Below are positions 55,595 to 64,000 of a stretch of DNA of 64,000 nucleotides, in pieces. Every line of letters begins with the position of its first letter. Within the stretch, counting starts at the first letter, position 1. Origin of the DNA: Sphingobium sp. TKS (GTDB lineage: Bacteria > Pseudomonadota > Alphaproteobacteria > Sphingomonadales > Sphingomonadaceae); contig NZ_CP005083.1 in the NCBI RefSeq assembly GCF_001563265.1, positions 747,001 to 811,000 on the forward strand, in the 5' to 3' direction. The position numbers were made by a program, and so were the translations under genes. Under the pieces are notes generated by a model. The model was not told where the DNA came from. It ran no database searches and saw only the letters and a list, made by a program, of their open reading frames with translations.

Positions 55595-57567
55595 TGTATT
55601 TCCAGCTCCTCAAGTTGATCCTCTGGCCACGCACCGACGAAAAGCCCCGCGAGCTGGATTTCCATCCAGGCGTCGTGAACGTCATCAGCGGCGCTTCGAA
55701 GACCGGCAAATCCGCGGTCATTCCGATCATCGACTATTGCCTAGCCTCCGACAAATGCGCGATCCCAGTCGGCGTCATTCGAGAGAATTGCAGCTGGTTC
55801 GGCATCGTGATCGACACGGTTGAAGGGCAGAAGCTGCTTGCGCGCAGGGAGCCCGGGGATCAGCAGAGTACCGGCGACATGGTTCTGATCGAGGCCGACA
55901 CGATCGAGGTCCCGCACCGGATTGAGGGTAAGGATAATACCCAGGGCAACGTTAAGAAGGTGCTCGACCGGCTGGCCGGCCTCACCAATCTCGGTTTCGA
56001 TCCCGATTCCGACGCCGCCTCGCAGTCGCGCCCCAGCTTTCGCGACCTTATGGCGTTCACGTTCCAGCCGCAGAATATCGTCGCCAACCCTGACGTCATG
56101 TTCTTCAAAGCGGATACCAGCGAGCATCGCGACAAGCTGAAGACGATTTTTCCCTACATCCTGCAGGCCGTGACAGCCGAGGTTCTTCAGGCACGCCATG
56201 AGCTCGACCGGTTGAATCGGATTCTGCGGCGCCGTGAGATCGACCTGCGCGCGCTCGTGACGGCCGGAAATGCATGGAGGCTGGAAGCGACGTCGTGGCT
56301 CCGCCAAGCTATCGAATTCGGGCTGCTGCCGTCAGATCAGGTAATCCCGACTGAATGGCCCGACATCGTAGATCTGCTGCGCGGAATTGTAGCGTCCAAT
56401 AGCGAGGCGGCTCATCCGACCATTGCCGGCATCGACGCTGCCCTGGTGCGGCTGCGCGAACTGCGCGACGAAGAGAGCAAGGTCGCTGCCGAACTTACGC
56501 AGCGTCGCCAGCGCTTGAGTGAGTTACGCCGTCTGATCGAGAGCAGCGACGCGTACGGGAGCGCACTGCGGATCCAGCGGGATCGCCTGTCGATCTCCGA
56601 ATGGCTCAAGCAACTCGTCCCCGAGGATCGCCCCGAGGACGTCGTTGCGATTCTTGGTGAAGGCGGCCGCGAGAAGGTCGAGCAACTGAGCGACGCGCTG
56701 TCTGCGATCGAAGTTCGTCTACGAACCCATCCCAGTGTGTCCGATACGCTTGACAAAGAGATATTGCGTTTGCGTGCAGAGGCAGAGACCTCGCTGATCC
56801 GGCTGAACGAGATCAAGCGTGAGATCGGGCTTCTGGAGCGCAACTCACAGCAGGCTAAGCAGGCGATCGACCGGTTCGACCGGATGGAGCGTTTCCTTGG
56901 GCGGCTGGAACAGGCGCTTGAGCTCTACGACAAGACCGATCAATCCGCCGGACTTCGCCAGCAGATTGATGTGCTCAAGGCGCAGATCGCAGAATTACAG
57001 CGGCAAGTCTCGGAAGGTGAGATCCAGCGGAAGCTCCGCAATGCGATCGACAGCATCGAAGCGACCACCGGTCGGCTGATACCGCGGCTCGATGCCGAAT
57101 GGCCCGAAGCGCCGGTCCGTCTGATGATCCAGGACTTGACGGTGAAGGTGATCCGCGGGACCCGGGACGACTATTTATGGGAGATCGGCAGCGGCGCGAA
57201 CTGGCTTGCCTATCACGTTGCGCTTACCCTCGCGCTACAGACCTTTTTCCTGTCGCTGCCCCATCACCCCGTTCCCGGATTGCTGATCTACGATCAGCCT
57301 AGTCAGGTCTATTTTCCACGCCGGACAGCCGGCGATCGAAAGGCCGATCCAGTGACGTGGCGCGACCAAGACGTCGAAGCCGTGCGTAAAGTGTTCGCGT
57401 TGCTTGGGGAGCAGGTGGCAGCCGCCAACGGACGCCTTCAGGTTATCGTCCTCGACCATGCCGACGAGGATGTATGGGGTGACCTTGATAACGTGGTACT
57501 TGCCGAGCAATGGCGCGACCACGCGCTTGTCCCGCTCGATTGGCTTGAGCCCGATCGCCCTGAGTAG
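55594..57567 (+). CDS. ABC-3C system ATPase (DUF3732)
   Basis: A 657-residue SMC/RecN-like ABC ATPase of the DUF3732 type. The Walker A is GASKTGKS (residues 33-40) after WPRTDEKPRELDFHPGVVNVIS. Long coiled coils fill about residues 190-490. The C-terminal ATPase part has GSGANWLAYHVALTLALQ (signature region), LLIYDQPSQVYFP in place of the Walker B, and VIVLDHADEDVWG. In this family the ATPase is thought to sense a nucleic-acid intruder and license the effector. It ends the operon, with 225 nt of empty sequence after it. Confidence 0.85.
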   Translation: MYFQLLKLILWPRTDEKPRELDFHPGVVNVISGASKTGKSAVIPIIDYCLASDKCAIPVGVIRENCSWFGIVIDTVEGQKLLARREPGDQQSTGDMVLIEADTIEVPHRIEGKDNTQGNVKKVLDRLAGLTNLGFDPDSDAASQSRPSFRDLMAFTFQPQNIVANPDVMFFKADTSEHRDKLKTIFPYILQAVTAEVLQARHELDRLNRILRRREIDLRALVTAGNAWRLEATSWLRQAIEFGLLPSDQVIPTEWPDIVDLLRGIVASNSEAAHPTIAGIDAALVRLRELRDEESKVAAELTQRRQRLSELRRLIESSDAYGSALRIQRDRLSISEWLKQLVPEDRPEDVVAILGEGGREKVEQLSDALSAIEVRLRTHPSVSDTLDKEILRLRAEAETSLIRLNEIKREIGLLERNSQQAKQAIDRFDRMERFLGRLEQALELYDKTDQSAGLRQQIDVLKAQIAELQRQVSEGEIQRKLRNAIDSIEATTGRLIPRLDAEWPEAPVRLMIQDLTVKVIRGTRDDYLWEIGSGANWLAYHVALTLALQTFFLSLPHHPVPGLLIYDQPSQVYFPRRTAGDRKADPVTWRDQDVEAVRKVFALLGEQVAAANGRLQVIVLDHADEDVWGDLDNVVLAEQWRDHALVPLDWLEPDRPE

Positions 57568-57792
57568 ATTAGGCTGAGGGATTTTCTATAGTGACCGGCA
57601 GATGCCTCGCTCCTGCAAATAGGATTGGATCCCGCTCAGTCTAGGCCATCCCTCAACCGGTGAATATTGGCTGCTGCGGCCAAATCCAGCCATTACCGAC
57701 CATTAAAGATGCCAGCAATGCAGTGGATGGAGGCCCTGGGCCTAACGATTCAGACTTACGTCGTTGGATACCAGCGGGAGACTAATCGGTTC

Positions 57793-58530
57793 CTAGCCGC
57801 TGTTTAGCACCACCGCCTTCGCCTTGCGCGGTCGCCTTACGAACTCAACTCCGCACTGACGGCAAAGCGAGCCTGTTCGATCGAGATGGGCCCGCCCCCG
57901 AATTACAAGGTGCGTATCGATGCTGCGCGGTGTCCAGCTCAGGTCTTGCCCCTCTACGTGACGAGCGATGCCAGCGCAGAACTGCTCGTATGTGCCGAAT
58001 GGCCCTTTCAAACCGGCACATGCGAGGCCCGCTTTTGCGTACGAATCCATGATTGGAAATGCATTCGGCCTGTGGAAATGGAGATATTTCGATGCGAATG
58101 AAGCTTGGTTTCGCGGAGACCATGCACCGTCATCGCCCGAAATTGACCACCCGCGCGTCGCAAGCGCTACCTCTTGCACTAGGAGTCTGTGCGCTTCGAC
58201 AATCTGCCCTATGTTCGCTTTCGAGAAGCGCTCAGCGAAGGCGATCGCGTTCAGCCGATCATCCAGCGGTGAATTCGCCAGACGTACTGCGATAGCTTGC
58301 GAAAGCGATCCCGGCTCGCGGCCTGAACCGGCCCCTCGTTCAGGCGCCGCCGCGTAAATGCGGCCGATCGCAGTGATCTTGCCTGCGGTCACATAGGGGT
58401 CACCATGCGCCGGGTTGTCTCGGCACATTGCGTATAGAACCTGGTTCTCGAATGGTCCGGCGGTCTCGGCATACCCGGTGTACGCTTCCCAGGTCGGCGT
58501 CAGCGCGATAGCGTCAGTTTTTACTGCCAT
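57793..58530 (-). CDS. Uncharacterised partner of the PLD nuclease
   Basis: A 245-residue protein I cannot assign. Visible features are PLDDRLNAIAFAERFSKANIGQIVEAHRLL, the stretch SFASKYLHFHRPNAFPIMDSYAKAGL, and a C-terminal basic segment with CxxC (SLCRQCGVEFVRRPRKAKAVV). The FASKYxHFHxPxxFPIxDS pattern recalls helical proteins of the DNA-glycosylase fold, but this is weak. It is coupled to the PLD gene by a 10-nt overlap, so the two probably work together. A defence role is inferred from neighbours. Confidence 0.65.
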   Translation of the reverse strand: MAVKTDAIALTPTWEAYTGYAETAGPFENQVLYAMCRDNPAHGDPYVTAGKITAIGRIYAAAPERGAGSGREPGSLSQAIAVRLANSPLDDRLNAIAFAERFSKANIGQIVEAHRLLVQEVALATRGWSISGDDGAWSPRNQASFASKYLHFHRPNAFPIMDSYAKAGLACAGLKGPFGTYEQFCAGIARHVEGQDLSWTPRSIDTHLVIRGRAHLDRTGSLCRQCGVEFVRRPRKAKAVVLNSG

Positions 58531-59876
58531 TCGTCTTCATCCCACGGGTCGGCTTCGAGCCTATCTTCAAAAGCTGCCTGCAGATCCTCCGATGTCTGCC
58601 AAACGGCATCGTCTCCGAGGCCATCGAGCAACGAGCGCACAATCCGCGGCTTGCGCGATATCGTCGGCGTGGCGCGCCATGCCAGATCGTCGAAAAAGCT
58701 CTGGACGAATTGAGCGGCGACGCCAGGATCCTGCCAGACGTCGAACATGGGGGCTATCGTCATCACACGTGCGTGACGTGACAGGAAAGAATCCTTGGAA
58801 AGGCCGTCCGTCCGGGACTTCAGGAAGCGGGCAAACGCGGCGTCGCGATCGCGGATCGGCTTAGGCTCAATGTCAAGTTCGTGAAGATAGCGGTCCATTG
58901 ACGTTATGTATCCGGAAAAGGCGGTATGGGCCGCCTGCTGTCCGGCTGGGTCGGCGAGCCGACGTCCGATTGCACGGAGCCTCTCCCCGATGGCCGTTTC
59001 GCGTTCCGTCACAGATGCCTGGATGATGGCGGCGTAGGCGGACGGCATCCAGAGACCGAACAGCGTATCCATTCCGTGGTCGCGAAAGCGAACACGGCTC
59101 GCGACATCCTCCATTTCGCTTGGATCCGTTTCCATCATCCCAATCGCGCTGCGCAGACCGAACCCAAAGCCCTCCGTGCGGGGACTGGCATGTTCTACTC
59201 CACTTACATCGCCGATACGGAGGTCGATTCGCCGACGATCTTCGGGCGACAGCTTGTAGGCGTCGAAAGTGAAGAGCTGCTGGTGCGGAGGCTTGTGGCA
59301 GAGAACCCCGTCTAGGAAGAAGTCGCGCATCGTAGATGGGCGTTGCCGACGAGGCACGGGATCATCGACCGACTGTGCGGCGTCGAAGACCGCCTGAACA
59401 TAGTTTGAGAGTTCTTCGTGACGCCCGGATAGGCGCAGCATCAACTCGTGGCGGTCGCTGCCGGGATTCGCCGAACCGATGAACCAATAGGGGCGGGTAG
59501 TCCTTAGGAAACGAAAAAGCTTCGTGTGGAAGTGGACAGGAGACCGTCCGACAATGGCGATTTCGATCGAGCGGTAACCGATCCGTCGCAGCTCCCTCTG
59601 GACCCCGCGCATGTGCTCCCACACTTTTGGCAGGGTGATGGTCGCGTCGGAACCGACTGCGATTCGCACCCGGCAGTCCCGCCGCCGCGCCCGTGGCAGC
59701 TTTCGCAGCAAGTCGAGGAGCCATACGTGATCGTAGTAGCCACCCAGAATGGTGATCTCGGTCGCGTCGCTGGCGGCAGCGGAAAGCGCATCGTCAAGAT
59801 CGACAATGCCTACGCCATCTGGCTCGAGATTAATCGCGTCGGGGCGACCGACGTATACGGCGTCACTGAGTGGCAT
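58521..59876 (-). CDS. PLD-fold nuclease-like protein
   Basis: A 451-residue protein with a phospholipase-D-type active site: His117 and Lys119 in VHFHTKLFRFL followed by FIGSANPGSDRHEL (Ser135, Asn137 region). Only one such motif is present, so a dimer would be needed, as in Nuc and BfiI-type enzymes. N-terminal ITILGGYYDHVWLLDLLRKL fits the fold. The remaining 300 residues are helical and unassigned. It is upstream in a two-gene operon. On an island beside an ABC-3C operon, this pair looks like an uncharacterised conflict module. Confidence 0.72.
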   Translation of the reverse strand: MPLSDAVYVGRPDAINLEPDGVGIVDLDDALSAAASDATEITILGGYYDHVWLLDLLRKLPRARRRDCRVRIAVGSDATITLPKVWEHMRGVQRELRRIGYRSIEIAIVGRSPVHFHTKLFRFLRTTRPYWFIGSANPGSDRHELMLRLSGRHEELSNYVQAVFDAAQSVDDPVPRRQRPSTMRDFFLDGVLCHKPPHQQLFTFDAYKLSPEDRRRIDLRIGDVSGVEHASPRTEGFGFGLRSAIGMMETDPSEMEDVASRVRFRDHGMDTLFGLWMPSAYAAIIQASVTERETAIGERLRAIGRRLADPAGQQAAHTAFSGYITSMDRYLHELDIEPKPIRDRDAAFARFLKSRTDGLSKDSFLSRHARVMTIAPMFDVWQDPGVAAQFVQSFFDDLAWRATPTISRKPRIVRSLLDGLGDDAVWQTSEDLQAAFEDRLEADPWDEDEWQ

Positions 59877-60056
59877 GCAGTTTCATCGATCTTCCCTACT
59901 GTCGCTACGTGTTGAAGTGCAAATTAGCAGCTGAATAAGCAACAATTTTGGCACTCGGCATCGGGCGGTTCGTAACTGGGGGATTGAGATTTGTGCCGCG
60001 TTGTCTCAGCGATCGCCATCGTCATTGTCTACTGAAGGACCCGCGACAAGCGCATT

Positions 60057-60088
60057 AGAGGGGAGTGGGCTTTGCCCTGATTGAGCCA
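60057..60088 (+). promoter_or_regulatory. Leader shared with the helicase gene
   Basis: AGAGGGGAGTGGGCTTTGCC followed by CTGATTGAGCC matches the leader at 37634-37665. A third, looser relative (AGAGGGGGCTCGGGGACC) precedes ardC near 62214. All end in a CAGGAG ribosome site. Confidence 0.45.
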
Positions 60089-60138
60089 TCTGGGCGTCGA
60101 AGATCGATGCACCGGGCTCACAATCAGGAGTGTGTCCC

Positions 60139-62127
60139 ATGATCAAGTTGATTCCGCTGAACAAGCTCGTTCAATCGCCTCGTAATGTCCGCCGTCATAG
60201 TGACCCAGCAGCGGATGCCGAACTCAAGGCCAGTATTTCAGCCCGCGGCCTGCTGCAAAACCTCATTGTCAGGCCCGCCGCCAAGGGCAAGTTTGAGGTC
60301 GAAGCCGGCGAGCGGCGTCGCCGCGCCATGCTCGCGCTGGCAGACGAAAAGATCCTCGCCCGCGATCACGAAGTCACCTGCCTCGTGCTCGAAGACAGCG
60401 CTGAGGCCGCGGTCGAGACCAGCCTTGCGGAGAACTTCCACCGCCTCGCCATGAACCCGGCCGACGAAGCCCAGGCCTTTGCAACGCTTGTTACTGGCGG
60501 CGCGACGGTCGAAGACGTTGCGCGCCGTTTCGGCCTGACCGTTCGCTTCGTCGAGGGCCGTCTGCGCCTTGCAACGCTTTCGCCCGTCGTGTTCGAAGCG
60601 CTGGCCTCCGGCGAAATCACTCTCGACATTGCAAAGGCCTTTGGCGCGACTTCCGACCAGGAAATCCAGGCCCGTGTCTTCGAGCAGGTCTCCTCGGCCT
60701 ACTACGCGCCCAATCCTGACAGCATCCGGCGCATGGTCCTCTCGGGGACTGTCCGGGGCAGTGACCCTCGAGCCAGGCTCATTGGCCGAGACGCCTACAT
60801 GGCCGCCGGCGGTCGCATCGAACGCGAATTGTTCGATGACGATGACAGCGAATCCTGGGTCGACGTCGCGCTGCTCGAAAGCCTCGCGGCGACAAAGATG
60901 GGAGAGCAGGCCAAAGCCCTCGCCGCCGAGCAGGGCCTCGCCTGGGTCAAACCCACGCTCGATCCCTATGCCAGCCACGATCTGGTCGAGGGGCTGGTCC
61001 GGCTTCCTGCCGAACCGGCGCCATTGACCGAAGCGGAAGTGGCGAGGCTCGACGAACTCGATGTCTCCTATGACGAGCACGCGGCAATCCTTGAAGACGA
61101 GGACAGCGCCGAAGAGGCCGTGGCGGCGGCCGAAGCGGCAATCGAGACCATCGAACGCGAACGCCAGGAAATCCGGGCCCGGCCGCCCGTCATCGCGGCC
61201 GAACTCAAGGCCGAAGCAGGTATGATCCTGGTGCTCTCGCGCGATGGCACGCCGGTTCTCCAGCCGGTGTTCTACGGCGAGCGTCAGACTGAACCCGCTG
61301 AAGCCGACAGCGGGATCGAAGTCATTCCGGGCGATGACGGTTCGGACAGGCGCCGGACCACCTTGTCCAAGCGTCTGGTCGACGAACTGGCCATGCAGCG
61401 CCGCGATGTTCTGGCACTGCATGTTGCCTCTGATCCCGGGCTTGCGCTCGACGTCATGGTCTTCACGCTGGCTGATGCCGACACGCACGACTGGCGGGCG
61501 CGGGCCGCGACCACGCTGCGCGCGCCTGTTCCAGCAGGCCCGATCATCGGCTTCGAAGCCAAAGATGCTCCGGCCAGCAGCGCGCTCGCCGAGCTCAGGT
61601 CCAGTCTCGACGAAAGCTGGCGTGCGGGCACCGATGCGACGTCCCGATTCGACCTGTTCCGGGCGCTACCCAATGACAGCCGCGCCGCATGGCTAGGCTA
61701 TGTCGTTGCCCGGTCGCTGGAGGCGAGCCTCAACATGGCGGGCGAGCGTCAGCTGCCTTTCCAGGACCACCTCGGCAGCCTGATCGGCGTCGACATGGCG
61801 CAGTGGTGGCGACCGACTGCGGCCAACTACTTCGACCGAGTGCCAAAGCAGGTGATCCTCGACGCGCTGACCGACGTCGGCGGTCTCGAGCTCTCCTCGC
61901 GCTTTGCCTCGGTCAAGAAAGGTGACCTCGCGATGAGCGCCGAGCGCGTCTTCGCCGGCACCTACATCACCGAGGTCGAGGTCCGCGAAAAGGCCCTGGC
62001 TTGGGTGCCTGAGGTCATGCGCTTCGCCTCCGCTGCGCCGGAGGCGGGCGAAGCCCACATCGACGCAGATGACGCTGAGCCGGGTGTCGACGACGAAACT
62101 CATACCCCCCGCGAGCTGGCTGCCTGA
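60139..62127 (+). CDS. ParB/RepB-like DNA-binding protein of the island backbone
   Basis: The 662-residue product starts with a ParB N-terminal domain: LIPLNKLVQSPRNVRRHSDPAADAELKASISARGLLQNLIVRP, the arginine box VEAGERRRRAML, and ETSLAENFHRLAMNPADEAQAF, then a KorB-type HTH (TVEDVARRFGLTVRFVEGRLRLA). The long C-terminal part is specific to plasmids and integrative elements of this group. It may act in partition or as a regulator of transfer genes. The ATG at 60139 has CAGGAG upstream; a GTG three codons earlier is less likely. Confidence 0.87.
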   Translation: MIKLIPLNKLVQSPRNVRRHSDPAADAELKASISARGLLQNLIVRPAAKGKFEVEAGERRRRAMLALADEKILARDHEVTCLVLEDSAEAAVETSLAENFHRLAMNPADEAQAFATLVTGGATVEDVARRFGLTVRFVEGRLRLATLSPVVFEALASGEITLDIAKAFGATSDQEIQARVFEQVSSAYYAPNPDSIRRMVLSGTVRGSDPRARLIGRDAYMAAGGRIERELFDDDDSESWVDVALLESLAATKMGEQAKALAAEQGLAWVKPTLDPYASHDLVEGLVRLPAEPAPLTEAEVARLDELDVSYDEHAAILEDEDSAEEAVAAAEAAIETIERERQEIRARPPVIAAELKAEAGMILVLSRDGTPVLQPVFYGERQTEPAEADSGIEVIPGDDGSDRRRTTLSKRLVDELAMQRRDVLALHVASDPGLALDVMVFTLADADTHDWRARAATTLRAPVPAGPIIGFEAKDAPASSALAELRSSLDESWRAGTDATSRFDLFRALPNDSRAAWLGYVVARSLEASLNMAGERQLPFQDHLGSLIGVDMAQWWRPTAANYFDRVPKQVILDALTDVGGLELSSRFASVKKGDLAMSAERVFAGTYITEVEVREKALAWVPEVMRFASAAPEAGEAHIDADDAEPGVDDETHTPRELAA

Positions 62128-62163
62128 CCTCCTCCTGACAGGCAAGGCCACTCGTACCTCGAG

Positions 62164-62204
62164 AAGCGGTCCTTCGGCTTACGCCGGAGGGCCGCTTCCT
62201 TTTT
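62164..62204 (+). terminator. Rho-independent terminator after the ParB-like gene
   Basis: A long stem AAGCGGTCCTTCGGC / GCCGGAGGGCCGCTT with a TTAC loop is followed by CCTTTTT. It lies 36 nt after the stop and before the ardC leader. Confidence 0.88.
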
Positions 62205-62294
62205 GGAAGCAGAGCAGAGGGGGCTCGGGGACCTGTGGCACTGACCGGCGAGCCCATCGCCGACTGTCCAGATGCCTCAATCAGGAGAACCATC

Positions 62295-62921
62295 ATGGCC
62301 TATCGCAAGGGGCAAGGCAGCGGCTTGTCGCCAGCCACCCGCATCACCCAGGAAATCATCGCCCGTCTGGAAGCAGGCACGAAGCCTTGGATCAAGCCGT
62401 GGCGCGGTGTCCCGGTCTCCCGGCCCTTGCGGGCCTGCGGAATTCCGTACCGGGGCATGAACGTGTTCTGGCTTTGGATGGTCGCCGACATGTGCGGCTA
62501 CGCTTCGCCGTTCTGGATGACCTACAACCAGGCAAAATCGCTCGGCGCCCAGGTCCGCAAGGGCGAGAAGTCGACCATCGCGATCTTCTACAAGAGCTAC
62601 ACCAAAGAGGTGGAAGCGCCCGATACCGGCGAAAAGACCGACGAAGCCCGCCGGGTGCTCAAGGCCTATCCGGTCTTCAATGCCGATCAGGTCGAAGGTC
62701 TGCCCGAGCGCTTTCATCCGGCCGCGACGTTGGAACTGGTCGAGCCTGACGGGCGCGAAGCCGAGCTCGACGCCTTCTTCGCTGCCATCCCCGTCAACCT
62801 GCGCCACCAAGGCTGCGAAGCCTATTACGAACCGACTGCGGATCGCGTCACGATGCCGCTGGTCAGCCTGTTTGGCGGGTTCGATCACTATTACGCGACG
62901 CTCGCCCATGAGCTGTCGCAT
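62295..62921 (+). pseudogene. ardC: ArdC-type antirestriction protein, cut by a recombinase element
   Basis: The N-terminal 209 codons of an ArdC protein. The ssDNA-binding DUF1738 domain (about residues 10-130) reads ITQEIIARLEAGTKPWIKPWRGVP and GIPYRGMNVFWLW. The metallopeptidase part begins YYATLAHELSH, so the HExxH zinc motif is complete, but the third ligand region is missing because a mobile element starts right there. The open frame runs on to 63236 through the element and is not real beyond 62921. ArdC protects incoming DNA from host restriction. The ATG at 62295 follows CAGGAG. Confidence 0.87.
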
Positions 62922-64000
62922 AATGCCGTAACCCGGATTATGCCGCATGGCGTTGGCCAAGACCTTGTTTTCCGGCCATCCACCATGCGGCACCTCGGCA
63001 TAATCAGAGCCCTTCGAGGAACGCGAGGAGATGATCGTCGGGCTGGAACCGGCCTGTCGGCACATCCGGAGCGGCGACGCGCGCGAGTGCCTTTTCTTTC
63101 AAGCGCATGTCGGCGTGGATGTAGACCTGCGTCGTTTCGACCGATTCATGACCGAGCCACAGCGCGATCACGGCCTGATCGACGCCATGGTGGAGTAGGT
63201 TCATCGCCGTACTGTGGCGCAGCGTATGCGGTGTGACCCGTTTTGCGCCGATGCTTGGGCATGTGCGCGATGCCGTCAGGCAATGCTTACGCACCAGATG
63301 TTCGAGCGCGTCTCGGCTGAGCCGTTCGCCACGGATTGATGGGAACATTGGCAGATCGCTGTCGCCATGATCGCCGATCCACGCCTTCAGGATTTTGGCC
63401 GTTTCCCGCCTGATCGGTGTGGACCGTTCCTTTCGTCCCTTGCCCATGCAACGAACGTGTGCACCGGTGCCAAGTACGACGTCCCTGTTTCGCAAGCTGA
63501 TCAGTTCCGATGCCCTGAGGCCCGTCTGCACCGCGAGCAGCAGCAGGGCATGATCGCGCTTTCCCACCCATGTCGAGCGATCCGGTGCCGCCAGCAGGGC
63601 GGCGATCTCGCTCGCATCGAGGAACGTGACGGCACGCTTTACATAGCGCTTGTTGGGCATCGCGAGGATGCGCTGGCAGTGCAGCATCCATGTGGGGTCG
63701 GTCATCGCGACGTAGCGGAAGAACGAACGGATTGCGGCGAGCCTGGTATTGCGGCTGCGGGCGCAGTTGCCGCGCGTCGCTTCGGTGTGGGCGAGGAAGT
63801 CGGCAACCAGATCGACGTCGATATCTTCGACTGTGATAGCGACCGGTGGTTTGCCTAGTCGTGCGCCGGCATAGCGCAGCAACAAGCGGAACGTGTCGCG
63901 ATAGCTCGCGATGGTATGACGGCTCGCTTCCATCTGGACGCACAGCCGGTCGGTGAAGAAGCGCTGGATCAGTGCGGGCAAGGTCATGGCGGTCATTGCT
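62921..64000. mobile_element. Third recombinase-trio element, cut by the window end
   Basis: ArdC coding ends within the His codon at 62919-62921. An imperfect 20-bp palindrome TAATG...GGATTA (62921-62940) follows, placed like the palindromes of the other two elements. Nearby inverted motifs (GCCGCATGG at 62942-62950 and CCATGCGGC further in) may belong to the terminal repeat. One tyrosine recombinase lies on the minus strand; the other two and the right end should lie past 64000. Confidence 0.75.
63004..63996 (-). CDS. Tyrosine recombinase, third gene of a trio
   Basis: A 330-residue tyrosine recombinase related to the one at 39960-40964. The N-terminus has ASRHTIASYRDTFRLLLRYAG and NTRLAAIRSFFRYVAM; catalytic residues are Arg in AVQTGLRASELISLRNRDV, GKGRKERSTPI, HTLRH in VTPHTLRHSTAMNLL and Tyr in ETTQVYIHADMRLK. 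The orientation and position near the left end equal those of the first element. The start at 63996 lies at the window edge; an internal ATG at 63987 is also possible. Confidence 0.9.
   Translation of the reverse strand: MTAMTLPALIQRFFTDRLCVQMEASRHTIASYRDTFRLLLRYAGARLGKPPVAITVEDIDVDLVADFLAHTEATRGNCARSRNTRLAAIRSFFRYVAMTDPTWMLHCQRILAMPNKRYVKRAVTFLDASEIAALLAAPDRSTWVGKRDHALLLLAVQTGLRASELISLRNRDVVLGTGAHVRCMGKGRKERSTPIRRETAKILKAWIGDHGDSDLPMFPSIRGERLSRDALEHLVRKHCLTASRTCPSIGAKRVTPHTLRHSTAMNLLHHGVDQAVIALWLGHESVETTQVYIHADMRLKEKALARVAAPDVPTGRFQPDDHLLAFLEGL

Noticed and set aside
62922..63236. Continuation of the ArdC open frame
   Set aside because: The sequence after HELSH matches no ArdC protein and runs antisense through the recombinase gene.

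Overview
The window looks like the chromosome of a sphingomonad (Alphaproteobacteria, Sphingomonadales, probably Sphingobium or a close relative). Supporting signs are the high G+C, the order ctaC-ctaD-ctaB-small ORF-ctaG-ctaE-DUF983-SURF1-thrC, a carotenoid hydroxylase gene, TonB-receptor biology and short dispersed palindromes of a sphingomonad type. The genus is inference; no rRNA is present.

Bases 1-32.8 kb are ordinary chromosome. They hold a class II aldolase, rpsU, an FKBP isomerase, the pyrE-pdxJ-acpS-lepB operon (minus strand), the cytochrome c oxidase operon with heme and copper assembly genes, thrC, an RlmI-like methyltransferase, crtZ, a TorF-type porin, the sseA-metC-mscS operon, queF, an M1 aminopeptidase, a CoA-transferase, a divergent phytase/TonB-receptor pair, an OPT transporter, an SGNH hydrolase and hspQ. 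The phytase and receptor genes face away from each other across two back-to-back Pho-box-like repeats, suggesting a phosphate-starvation phytate-scavenging locus. The receptor's signal peptide appears to be out of frame.

At 32.9 kb a tRNA-Ser(CGA) is followed by a tyrosine integrase, and from there to the window end the sequence is a genomic island (ICE- or plasmid-like). Its backbone is a VirB1/TrbN-type lytic transglycosylase, a CHC2/toprim primase, a methyltransferase-helicase of the Strawberry-notch type, a ParB-like protein and ArdC. Cargo includes a Xre-RES toxin-antitoxin pair, a three-gene ABC-3C conflict system, and an uncharacterised operon of a PLD-fold nuclease plus a partner protein.

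The striking feature is nested damage. An IS256-family element sits in codon 4/5 of the primase with a 9-bp target duplication. The helicase gene is cut into three in-frame pieces by two recombinase-trio elements inserted 321 bp apart. The first is a complete RIT-like element (39850-43678). The second (44000-49980) has 87-bp inverted repeats, a chimeric second recombinase and a periplasmic-protein cargo gene. That cargo gene is itself interrupted by an IS5-family element that contains another IS5-family element. A third trio element begins inside ardC and runs off the window. All three trio elements seem to share a left junction made of a 20-bp palindrome lying between the target and the terminal repeat; in the two complete elements this extension is exactly 24 nt.
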